Shown here one piece after another: positions 36,521 to 45,991 of a DNA stretch of 64,000 nucleotides (position 1 is the stretch's first letter; every line of letters starts with the position of its first letter). The notes beneath the pieces were generated by a model that was not told the origin of the DNA, did not search any database, and was given only the letters and a program-made list of their open reading frames with translations. The translations under genes and the position numbers were made by a program. Origin of the DNA: Symsagittifera roscoffensis (taxonomy: Eukaryota; Xenacoelomorpha; Acoela; Convolutidae); the NCBI RefSeq assembly GCF_963678635.1, contig NC_087068.1, positions 59,133,896 to 59,197,895 of the forward strand, in the 5' to 3' direction.

Positions 36521-37095
36521 AACGCTCGAATACGAAATGCATGAACAGGGTAGTTAAAGGATGTCTATGGATCTGTCAAACTGGTCGCAAATACCTCGCA
36601 TTTGGAGGTTAAATTCATGCAGAATACCGCAATTATCCAAAGAACCCTTTTGTACAATCAGGAATCACGGAAGGCGAAACAGTGGAGAGCGATTTATGTG
36701 ATTTTAAGGTTCACAGAAAACAGTTTTTAAAATTTAAAAATTTAAAAAATTCTTAAGCATTTGAAAAGAAAAAATTCTTCAAAAGCAATGGGATGATACT
36801 GCTAAATTAAACTTTTTTTCAAAAACGATGGCTTTAATTTTGCTTAAATTTTCAAATAACTTGCTTATTCTTTTCATAGACAAGCGAAAACATGTTGATT
36901 TACCAATTTACGGTTGATAATAAATTGTCAAACTTTTTTTAGTTTTATAAACACGGCTCTAATAATTCGATTCCAAAATTTTTTCAATGTTTGTATTAAG
37001 ATTGATATTTGTGGAGAATATTAATCCCAACAACGCAAAAAAACTTTGTTCGGTACGAAAAAGACTGAAAAACAAAAATGATTTGAAATAGTCTC
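36521..37095. other. AT-rich spacer before the Ty3/gypsy element
   Basis: No gene seen. TAGTC at 37089-37093 matches the bases just after the right LTR and may be part of the target duplication. Confidence 0.4.
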
Positions 37096-37365
37096 TGATA
37101 CCGCTATGCTCAGGGTGGATAATTGTAACAAAAGGTAGATTTCGAAATGTTAATTCATATGAAATTTTTTGTTTTCTTTTTTTAAGTTCCAAGTTAGACT
37201 GATTTCCGCATCGCAGTGATTTCCGGACACACTGTTCAGTCGTAGAAAATTTAGGTCAACGTAGATTGACCTTGAATAATCATAATAATCACTTAAATAC
37301 ATCAATAACATAAGCACTCCCCAAGGTTACTGTAGTGTGGCTGCAGCTGCAGCTACTGTACCATA
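37096..37365 (-). repeat. 3' LTR of the Ty3/gypsy element
   Basis: Matches the right LTR over its length, sharing GGATAATTGTAACAAAAGGTA, AACGTAGATTGACCTTGAATAA, TCCCCAAGGTTACTGTA and the palindromic GCTGCAGCTGCAGC. The outer end reads TGATACCGC against TGTATTACCGC on the other side. Confidence 0.88.
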
Positions 37366-38349
37366 TTCCCTGGGGGACAAATAAATTTTTCATCGAAATT
37401 ATCAAATTGTTAATAATACGATAGGAGTTTTTGAAAGCTCAGTTTAATGTTTATAACGGCAGGATTCCTTTTGCTCCTTATAAATATTCCTTTATCCGGT
37501 CTCCTTTTCTTAGTACTTAGGTCGCTTCTCTCTCTTTCTCTGGAATATCGAATTGCAGAGGAACTCGCCACAATGCATTCCAAGAATGCGTCACGTCAAG
37601 CGACGCATATCCGAACTTTTTTGAAATAATTGTCTCCCCAGGATACCAAACTTTGTCTTTGCTAGTCTGTTCGTGTTCGTTTTGAGCATCGCCCGTTTGA
37701 GACGATATGCCTCCAAAGCGGCTTTAGTCAAGTCCGCTACGTCCTCCTCGGATCAAATTAGGCGTACTGAGTGCTTAACAAGGTCACCGTATCGCTTGGG
37801 TCCCTAGCTCTTTGTTTGCGACCACTTCGCCTAATTGGTGCGGTGTTGACCTGATGCTCGTCCTTACTTGATTTGTCGGATAATCCTGCTGTAGTATCTG
37901 TTTGGGAGTCCATATCCGCTTTTTGGGCGTCTCTGGAAGTGATGAAATCTTCGGTTGTTTACTGAACTCTTCTTGTCAAGACTTGATTCACCATCGTTCC
38001 CATTCATCCCTCGCCATGTCTTGGTTTCGAAATGCTACCAGTATTGCCTCTGGACTGCTCTGCCTTATTTTTTCCGCATTCTCCTACCAGCTTTGTTCTT
38101 CCTCCGAATCTAGGTTTTCATGTGGCTTTTGTCCTTTCCTACTCGCTGGCTATTGTCCTTTCCTACTCGCTTCTTTTTAGATTCATCCATTTTGGGGGTT
38201 TTTGCTTTTTTACGGTCTTTAGCGGTAGTGGTGATTTGATTTTGACTGTGCAATATCACTTTTCCGATATTTTGCCGCCACAGCTGTTTTCGCTGTAGAC
38301 GGCGTTCGAGACGTCACTTTTCACTTAAGAGGATTGTTGAGGGCCTTGC

Positions 38350-39266
38350 CGTTCTTCCGGTTTTCGTCTTTGCGAAGCAAAATTGGTGACCAGGTGCTGT
38401 TTTGCTCCTCCACCTGTTTGCCTTCAATAGAACCTTTTTCCCACAAGTATACTAGTTCATTTCTCGGGGTTGATAGTGCTTGTTTCGTCCACTAGTCTTC
38501 AAATATCGTTGTCCGATGCATCTTGTCGACTGGCATTCCAGCGTGCGTTGGCCTCTAGCAACATCTTCAGTGACTTTGCCCGATCTCTGTCCTTCGCATG
38601 TTCCGACTGCTGTTGAAACAGCGGGCTAAATTCCCGGCTGTTTGACCTTTTTGGCAGGATTTTGACTTAGTCTCTGGATTGGTCTATTCTCGTCCTTAAC
38701 TGAGAAGCCGTGAGTGCCGATCTCTCCAAGTGTTGGTTATCTAAATGATCAGAATAAGATAAAATCTGTCCCTTAATAATTTAAACTCTGTTTTTGGAAG
38801 GCGTCCAAAATGAGCATCAAACGGAGAGCATTGTAGGTTTTTTGTTTTGTCCATTTAAGGTCTCGAATCATCGTGCTAAGACAGAGCTTCATTGAAGCGA
38901 CGTTTTTGTCTAGAAGAATTACTCGTAGTCTTCTTTTTACTCCTAATTCTTCTCTTATGATCTTCTAGTGTTCCTGCATAGTCTAATTGTAATTCCTGCC
39001 CGGCTGCGTTAGCAGTGGTAGCGGTTTGAGAGCATTTTTGGGAATGATTTATATAACATTCTTACCATAGTGAGTGCATCTTCTACATTCTTCAGCCAGG
39101 TAAACAATATCCTTATGCATGTGTGGCCATCATAAATAGTGTGACACATTGAGCATTGCCTCATGGCCGGGGTGACTCCGACAAATTATTTTTAGAACTG
39201 TCGAACGCAATTGCCATGGAACCGTCAGCCGTTCCTTTACGAGGATGCAGTCGTCCACCACAATTA
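38350..39266 (-). pseudogene. Ty3/gypsy integrase remnant
   Basis: At 39266-39060 on the minus strand the zinc-binding HHCC domain is clear: SHPGHEAMLNVSHYL, a stop where Trp is usual, WPHMHKDIVYLAEECRRC. The end of the catalytic core is recognisable near 38800-38830 (SPFDAHFGRLPK, in a shifted frame). A C-terminal part with LWEKGSIEG and WSPILLRK lies near 38370-38450. The central core is too decayed to locate all of the D,D35E residues. Its role was DNA strand transfer during integration; inactive now. Confidence 0.78.
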
Positions 39267-39273
39267 ACTGATG

Positions 39274-39918
39274 TCATAATGGATTAGTGTATCGGCCCAT
39301 CAGTTCAAAACTGTGTCTGTCGTTTCGTTCGATCACTCTGCGTAAGCGGTCCATCCATGTATTCTCTGTGGTAAGCTCTGCGAGCAATGTCCGGTCAAAC
39401 AATCCTGGTATTTTGTTGTCCGCCTCATTCCGATCTTCTTTTGGTGAACTATGGCTGATTCGTGTCGTTAGCACGCTTACTTCGTGGTCATTTTCTTCTG
39501 GGCTGTCGTCCGTGAGGTCCACCTCAACTATCGATAGTCCAACACTCTTGTCATCGCAGTTCTCGTTCGTGTTCGGGCTGACCATTTCGGTTTGCGCCTC
39601 CCGTTCTTGCATCATTTTCGGTCTATCCACTCCTTCTAATCCGACCAGGTCCCAAAAGGAAACTAATCTGGGTGTTTCCTTCTTTTTAGCCACCATCTCC
39701 CTGCATGCAGCTGTTGATGATACTCCTGTATTACAAATTGGGCCTGCCGATGTAGAAATCCCGGTTTCATCCTTGTTCTTTATGTGCTGTCTCATTAATT
39801 TTCTTTCCGCATACGATATTTTTGAATCTGAACTATCTGTGTCCTCGTTCTTTGCTTCTGGTCCCCGTTTTAACAATCTTGTTCGTTGAAAAGTTATTTC
39901 CATGAACTCTTCCGTCAC
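39274..39918 (-). pseudogene. RNase H-integrase linker region
   Basis: A 214-codon open frame on the minus strand, ending a few codons before the integrase zinc domain. It is acidic and polar (KNEDTDSSDSK, VEVDLTDDSPEENDHE) with WDLVGLEG in the middle, and its last part (WMDRLRRVIERN) is helix-like. It has no enzymatic motif. This is the longest intact frame in the window, in an unusually long linker for the family. It may be an accessory insertion. The overlapping 200-codon plus-strand frame is its shadow. Confidence 0.6.
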
Positions 39919-40027
39919 CTGGTTGTGTTCTCCGCATTGTCTGATATCGGATTCTCACCTTTTTCTTTTCACTTTTATCTTTCTCCACCTTGTCTGTATC
40001 GTTGTCCGCTCTCCCGTTGTCCGTTTC

Positions 40028-40819
40028 TTAATTGTTTGCTGAATTTTTGAATGATTTCTTAGCCAACTGGTTTGAATGAGAGAAATTGCATAAGCTGTTT
40101 ATATTAATTTTTGGAATTCGTGAGTTTGTAACGTTTTCGTTCCGATCGAGCCTTGTTCGTTTTGAACCAATTTGGTTGCTATAGCAGCCGTGGGATGACA
40201 TGTTTACTTTATCGTTACAGCCAGTGTTTCTACCAGGGTGTTCTAGAACATATTCGCTTCTAATTGACTCCACCATATGAGTTAACCGATTGTTCAAACT
40301 GTAGATAATTCTACAAAATTTTGTAATTGATGTTACTACGAATTTTTCATCAAATTTAGACTCTGGCCATGGTTCCCCATATGGCTCCCTTGATAGGTGG
40401 TCAACTATGACCAGATCTTTTCCAGGTATATGTATTATTTTGAACTGATACGGTAACAATCTATCGACCCATCTTGTGAGTCGAGATTGATACGTTTTGT
40501 TTGAAAGATTCTCGCCTAGAGCGGATGTAGGTGCTTCATGGTCCGTAGCTATCATAATTTCCCTACCCAAAAGATAACGTTTGAATCTATCCACGGCCCA
40601 TACTAGTGCCAACAATTCGAGTTCGTTTGTCGAAATCTTTTCCTCTTGTGTTTTTAGATACGGTGAAGCGAAGGCAATTGGCATCCATCCCCATCCTGTG
40701 TATTTTGTTCGAGGTTGCCTCAAGACCGCTGTGATACATTTGACTTGTGTACCTTTTGCCTGACTGTAGTAGTTGAGCTTTGCAATCTTTGCCACCGCTT
40801 CTTTGATTTCATCAAACAT
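40028..40819 (-). pseudogene. Ty3/gypsy RNase H remnant
   Basis: 263 codons. The frame enters at KCITAVLRQPR, then PIAFASPYLKTQEEKIS, NELELLALVWAVDRFKRYL (the Glu-containing helix), MIATDHEAP (the catalytic Asp in TDH), and IHIPGKDLVIVDHLSREP, where the usual NxxADxLSR has become VIVDHLSR. The N-terminal catalytic Asp block is not clearly seen. The tail from about residue 170 is low in motifs. It is the best-preserved enzyme of this element. Confidence 0.85.
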
Positions 40820-41137
40820 TATCGATTGTTTCTCCTCCTACTCGAATTTCTTCCCCGGCGTTTTTATTTTTTTCAGTTTTTCCTTTCCAGTCTCATCACG
40901 TAATAATGGCCTAAGTTTATCGGTCAAACTTGCTGCGTGCGGAATCAATTTTGACAGGTGGTTGATACTACTCATAAAAGATTGTCGTTGTTTTAGTGAT
41001 TCAGGTGGATTCAGGTTAAGTGGATTCAGAAGGATTTCAGGTCTTTGTTATTTTAGGGACTAAACCAGTTCGTGATAATTTATGCGCGAGCCAATTTACC
41101 TCAGACTGGAAGAACTCGCATTTAGATAATTTTATCG

Positions 41138-41580
41138 CTAGATTTTTTCGTCTTCTCTTTTCAAGTCTTCCAAGAGTAGTTTTTCATGTTCTTTCTCATC
41201 GCCCTTGGCGACAATCAAGATATCGACTAAGAAACAAAGTGCATTCGGAGCGTGATTCAGCGTGCAATCCATGGCTTTTTGAAATTCCGCTGGAATATCT
41301 GCCAGACCATAGAAGCCTGTAAGGATCCTGTTTGTTCCTGTTGCTTGTCCTCTCAAGATATTGAAATTGCACTGTTTTGCTGCATCTGCAGTCAATTTGA
41401 GTTGACTATATGCGTATTTTAAATCTAAGACTGTGAAATGGTGTATGGATTTGATTTGCTCAATCTAGGAGTTCATCGACGTTCGGCAATTGCTAAAATT
41501 GTTTTTATACAGTTGCCTGTTAATGGGTTTAGCGTCCAAAGCTAATTTGATGGAATCGTCTTATTTCACTGTGATGACAA
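41138..41580 (-). pseudogene. Ty3/gypsy reverse transcriptase remnant
   Basis: The palm A block reads VLDLKYAYSQL near 41435-41405, then NFNILRGQATGTNRILTGFYGLADIPAEFQKAM in the 85-codon frame 41395-41138. The active-site block reads CFLVDILIVAKG, where the usual (Y/F)xDD has become FLVD, so one catalytic Asp is lost. The fingers are partly readable upstream near 41550-41460 (LALDAKPINRQ). Confidence 0.8.
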
Positions 41581-41743
41581 TTGGGGAGATGAAACAATCC
41601 TTAGTTTATTTATCCAATTTCGTTATGTGTCCTTCCGACAACAATTTTTATTGGTTCCGATTGAAATTTCTCCTGAATGTGGATAAGGATTCGTTGACCT
41701 TTTCCTTGAATCGGACATAGTGGATATTTAAATTTCGTACTTA

Positions 41744-42454
41744 CTACATGATTTTTTGAACTGCCCTCGCGGTCAAAAAGGTCCGAAAATTTAATTTTTT
41801 CAAGCCTTGTGACTCCTCGCACAGTAGCACGTCAAACCTAAATTTATCTGTGGGTGCTGTCTTTTGAGTTGTGTGTATACCAATTTTGCTCTGGAAATCC
41901 AATCCCAAAATGCATCTTGTGCGGCGTTCAGTGACAAGAAACAAAACTCTTTTCACTTCCCATCCGGCTGACCTGATATCTGCCTTTAGTGCTCCCAAGA
42001 TTAAGATAGGCTGTTTATTGTAATCAACAAATTGCGCTGACAAATTTAAGCTTTTCGCAGGCATGAGTTTTGTGTTTAGACATTCTTCTAAGATTTGCTT
42101 AGTTGTTTGCGCTGATCGGAGATTTCTTCGTGTGCCGACTTTTTTTACATTTTGAAGATCTCTACTCCCTGTAATCTGATCTGTCTTTTTGTTGAGTCGA
42201 TCCGAAATAAAATCTGCTATTTGTTCCACGGACATTTTGTCTTTTTCAATAGCCATGATCTCAAAGTCATCGCAGGCATCAAAACATCTTATAAAATTGC
42301 ATTCTTCATCTGAACTGGAGGTTTTCTCTGTTACTTTGTTTATTTGCTGTGATCGATTTATTCTAGCAAGGTGGTTTGGTTTGTTGCATTTTTCGCATGT
42401 TTTGCCCATTGCTGGACAATTTTTAGGTGTCCCTCCACGAAAAGTTTTCCACAC
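41744..42454 (-). pseudogene. Ty3/gypsy nucleocapsid-protease remnant
   Basis: 236 codons. It begins with a zinc knuckle at residues 18-33 (CEKCNKPNHLARI, with the last Cys missing), followed by a polar spacer and a protease-like part around residues 155-200: VDYNKQPILILGALKAD and RCILGLDFQSKIGIHT, the flap and C-terminal strand of retropepsins. No D-(S/T)-G-A is visible where expected near residue 135. Confidence 0.65.
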
Positions 42455-43274
42455 CTTGTATACAGTTTCTGATTGGCCCGAGGCCTCGTGTTGTTTTTGG
42501 CGTCCATTGTCCTCCGTTTATTGGGTTCTTTATTCGATCGCCTGTTATTTCTTCCTCTATTGCCTACCTCCATAATGTGTTTTTGTTTTATTTTTTTTCT
42601 GGCTGACCCAGGAAGTTTCCTGCACTTGCAGTGTTAGCATATGTTTTTTGAAAGTCTTGCGTCGTCTGTTTGTTTTGTTCAAACTGTAACGCTCGTTCCA
42701 GACCTCATCGGGTGTGTAAGTTTCAAATGTCAACGTATTTTGTAATAGCGTGTTTTTCATTTTTGAAATAAATAGATCCCGAACTAGCTTGTCTTTTAAT
42801 GTGCCAAGCTCAGCTTTTGCTGCTTCAGAGTCAAGGCAGCATGGAAAGGTTCTAGCGATTTGCCTGCTTCTTGTGTTTTCGTAATTAATTTGTATCTTTC
42901 ATTTGTTATACTTTTTGTTTTTCAAATGAGGTTTTAGCTAGGGCTACCATCTCTCCAAACTCAATCTTAGACACTTCAGTATGAAGATTTTTCTGAACAA
43001 ACCTCTTTTTTCCTTCTGTTCCTAGGGCAAGAAATAATGTCGGAGCGATTCGGATTCGTGTTTCGGCTTCGTTGTAGAACACATTGTGCCCCACCTTTGG
43101 TCCTGGCTCCTTTCTTTCTTCGTTTTCTAGCACGGCTTTGTCCCTTAATGATTTGTACCTTGCTTCTCTATCCACCAGTGCTTGTGCGTCCTCATTGGCT
43201 CTAGGTGTTTCTGGCCGGGGCATTGGTTCTTCTACGACCGCTTTCGGGTCCCCTAATAGCACTTCTGGGTTCAT
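42358..43274 (-). pseudogene. Ty3/gypsy gag remnant
   Basis: The first frame (43274-42906, 122 codons) starts with ATG about 130 bp after the primer site. It is charged and helical (RPETPRANEDAQALVDREAR) and has a capsid-like end (GTEGKKRFVQ...EFGEMVALAKTSFEKQ). After a break, frames 42760-42557 and 42573-42358 continue the nucleocapsid with Arg/Asn-rich sequence up to the zinc knuckle. I placed the gag start at 43274 because it is the first ATG after the leader. Confidence 0.7.
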
Positions 43275-43400
43275 ATTTTACCTCACTATAGTGGCTAATA
43301 GAAATTGGTCTAGCCAAATTTTAAAATTCCATGATGGATCCGAATTTACAGAGGTCTAAAACTCTGGGATCCCCATGTCGTTCTATTATCTTGGGAAAAA

Positions 43401-43418
43401 ATCCTGCTGGCTGCACCA
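43401..43418 (-). promoter_or_regulatory. primer-binding site
   Basis: Directly inside the 5' LTR the minus strand reads TGGTGCAGCCAGCAGGAT, starting with the TGG that pairs with a tRNA CCA end. I cannot name the tRNA. Confidence 0.65.
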
Positions 43419-43681
43419 TGTATTACCGCTATGCACAGGAAGGATAATTGTAACAAAAGGTATATTTCGAAATGTTAATTCACATGAATTTTTTTGTTTA
43501 CTTATTTTTTAAGTTCTAAGTTAGACTGATTTTCATATCGCAGTACGGACACATTCATTCGTAGATTTTTTAAGTCACCGTAGATTGACCTTGAATAATA
43601 ATAATCATATAGATACATAAATAACATAAGCACTCCCCAAGGTTACTGTACTGTGGCTGCAGCTGCAGCTACTGTACCACA
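43419..43681 (-). repeat. 5' LTR of the Ty3/gypsy element
   Basis: 263 bp, TGTATTACC ... CTGTACCACA on the plus strand (TG...CA). It pairs with the left LTR. Contains the palindromic GCTGCAGCTGCAGC block near its outer end. Confidence 0.88.
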
Positions 43682-44289
43682 TAGTCAAATAAGATCACAT
43701 TGCTTGGTTAAAGTCAGGTACCACATCCGCACCAAAATTTCATGTGTAAAATCGATTATAGTGGATTTTCATTGACTGCAATATTGTCTATGTAATCGAT
43801 TATTTTAGACCACATTTAGACCACATCGACTTTTAATACATTATAAACGATTATTTTTGAAAAATTTAAATCCATTATAATCGATCATAATCCATTTTTG
43901 TTTTCAATATAATGGATTTTTTTTCATAAAATCGCCGAAAATTGATTAAATTTTGTAAAAAAATGCCTTTCAAAAGGGCTATTTTGAAACTTTTTTATTT
44001 TAACTGAATGGCTTGAAATGAACTGATGAATAAGTTTACAGGAATTGAGATTGATGATAGGAATTGAGATGGAAGTTAACCTTTGTAGGCTGGGTATGTT
44101 TGACAAGAATTGAGATGAGATTGAAATTGCGTATGTGTGTCAGGAATTGAGATCGAATTGGGGTATGTTCGACAGGATTTGAGATCGAAGTTGGTTGTTT
44201 GATAGGAAATCAGATTAAATGTTTGGCATTCCAACTGTTAATTGATCAACGTAGTAAATAAAAGATATAGTTTTAAACGCTACTTAACA
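43682..44289. other. AT-rich flank with ATCGATTAT motifs
   Basis: No gene. Positions 43740-43920 hold several ATAATCGATTA / ATTATAATCC motifs in both orientations. 44040-44210 has three loose repeats of GGAATTGAGAT. Confidence 0.55.
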
Positions 44290-44290
44290 T

Positions 44291-44352
<62 letters not shown>
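44290..44352. repeat. (AC)n(AT)n microsatellite
   Basis: Short CA run followed by about 26 AT units. Confidence 0.97.
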
Positions 44353-44353
<1 letters not shown>

Positions 44354-44358
<5 letters not shown>

Positions 44359-44710
44359 GATTCCACTTACAGTTTGCGGATTCCATTTACAATTTGCGGA
44401 TTCCACTTACAGTGTGCGGATTCCGCGCACAGTTGCGGATTCCGCAACAGCTCAATTCAGCTACACACGTGTCTCATTATTTGTTTGTGGATTCCACAAA
44501 CTGTTCTGGATTCCAAAAATACTGTTGCGGATTTCGCAAATTTGTCTGTTTTTGGATCAGTTTTGAGCGGTACAGTGTTTCAGGTATTTGTTTGTGGAAT
44601 CCAAAACAGCAAAGAAGATCAAAAAAGTAGCAATGTTGCGGATTCCGCGACAATTCTTATTTTGACCTGTTGCGGATCTCGCTTACAAATGCAGAGAATG
44701 CACAGTTGGG
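44354..44710. repeat. GCGGATTCC minisatellite-like cluster
   Basis: GCGGATTCC or a one-base variant occurs about eleven times. The first four copies are spaced about 20-21 bp, as CCACTTACAGTTTGCGGATT-like units, and spacing is irregular afterwards. Several copies form palindromes (GCGGATTCCGC, GTGGATTCCAC). All three plus frames remain open across much of it, which is an effect of the repeat. Confidence 0.85.
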
Positions 44711-45991
44711 CCTCGTAATGAGAATAGCAAACTCAAATTATTTGGGTGACCAAATTTTCAAAAAGTAGCAGTATCACAACTAACATGTTTTTTTTTAAAT
44801 GCTAGTCTTAATATTTCGTATATAAAAATTGTAAAGGGTTCACTAATCAAACAACCTGAGAACAGAAAGACTCCAATGACAGAATGCACAGGTTAACTGA
44901 AAAAATTAGCAATAACAAATTTTTGTTCTATCTTAAAATGATGCGCTTGCCGTGAATATTTATTCTGTGCAACGTTTATTTTGGAGCCCAATGTGCTCTA
45001 AGACAAAGCCGCCACTTGGTTGGAAAACCACCAAAAGCTGCATTTTTTCTTCCAAGTATTTAATCTCCTGTTGCACTGACACTGCACTCATTTAGCAAGG
45101 AAGAAATAAAAGAATTTTTGAATTGATTAACAAGATCGTTTTTTTAATACACTTGGACCTGTTCGGTTCGAGTGTAATCTTTCTTCGTGGAAACCAAAAA
45201 AAAAATTCAAATCAAGAACAAAACTTTTCACTGATGGTCTATTTTAGTCGCCCTATTACTTCTATTCGTCCAAAAAAGTTCTTAGGACTAGTCATAGTAA
45301 TTTCATAGAACTATGTTCCGCCATGAAATGTGTGGCATTGGGTGATCAGTCTTTTTTCGTACATGAAATTCAAAGAGCATTAGTTTTTCTGTCAACCCGT
45401 TTAGTTTCAGCAGGTTTGAGGGTTAATGAGTTGAGGATCACAAAACATGGGAAAGGTGCTTTGATGTTCGTTCAACCGTTATTTCGTTCAAAAACTTAAA
45501 CAAAACAGGAAGCAATATGGCTCCCAACAACTATTTTTTTTCTCAAAATTGACGATCTGTGGTACGCATAAATGAAACGTGCGTTTCAAGTCAATGCTCA
45601 AAACAAACTTAACGTGCAAAACAATTTGCTTGAGTATTATCTTAAAATTCATCAAAACTCTTCAACTTTTTGAATGGTTTGTAATTTTTACTGTTTGAAT
45701 GGTTTATTAAAAAGCGTTTATGTGGTTTAATTCGTTTTAATTGCACGTTTTTTTTCAGTATCTAAATATTTGGATCTTTGTAATTCATTACGATATTCAA
45801 GTGTGACTGAAGAAAAAATTAGTTGACGTCACACCTGTGGACATAATGTCGAAAACAAATGATCTGGACAGACTTCATTATGGTAGTCCATTTTTGCTTG
45901 AATTACCACAAACGAAAAGTTCTCTTATGTATTTAATTGCGGATTTTTTCACATAAACTTTGTTCTTTTTCTTTTTTGTCTCTATCTCAAA
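44711..45991 (+). other. upstream region of the 46-kb gene
   Basis: No supported gene. The 30 bases before the ATG at 45992 are pyrimidine-rich (TTTTTCTTTTTTGTCTC), as in a 5' leader or promoter-proximal region. An apparent TATA box was not identified. Confidence 0.4.

Larger units (their letters stand above)
37096..43681 (-). mobile_element. full-length, inactivated Ty3/gypsy element (about 6.6 kb)
   Basis: Two LTRs (37096-37365 and 43419-43681) flank minus-strand gag, zinc knuckle, protease-like region, RT, RNase H, integrase. This is the Ty3/gypsy order. A primer-binding site beginning TGG lies directly inside the right (5') LTR, and purine-rich AGGGAA directly inside the left (3') LTR. 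TAGTC follows the right LTR and also occurs two bases before the left one, a likely 5-bp target duplication. There is no envelope frame. Frameshifts, stops and changed catalytic residues show it is dead. The LTRs differ at many positions, so the insertion is old. Confidence 0.92.

Noticed and set aside
39287-39889. 200-codon plus-strand ORF
   Set aside because: Exact shadow of the Ty3/gypsy linker frame on the minus strand; its serine-rich content mirrors acidic codons on the other strand.
44354-44718. Three overlapping ORFs rich in WIP and CGF
   Set aside because: All three frames stay open because of the GCGGATTCC repeat, which lacks stop codons in any frame.
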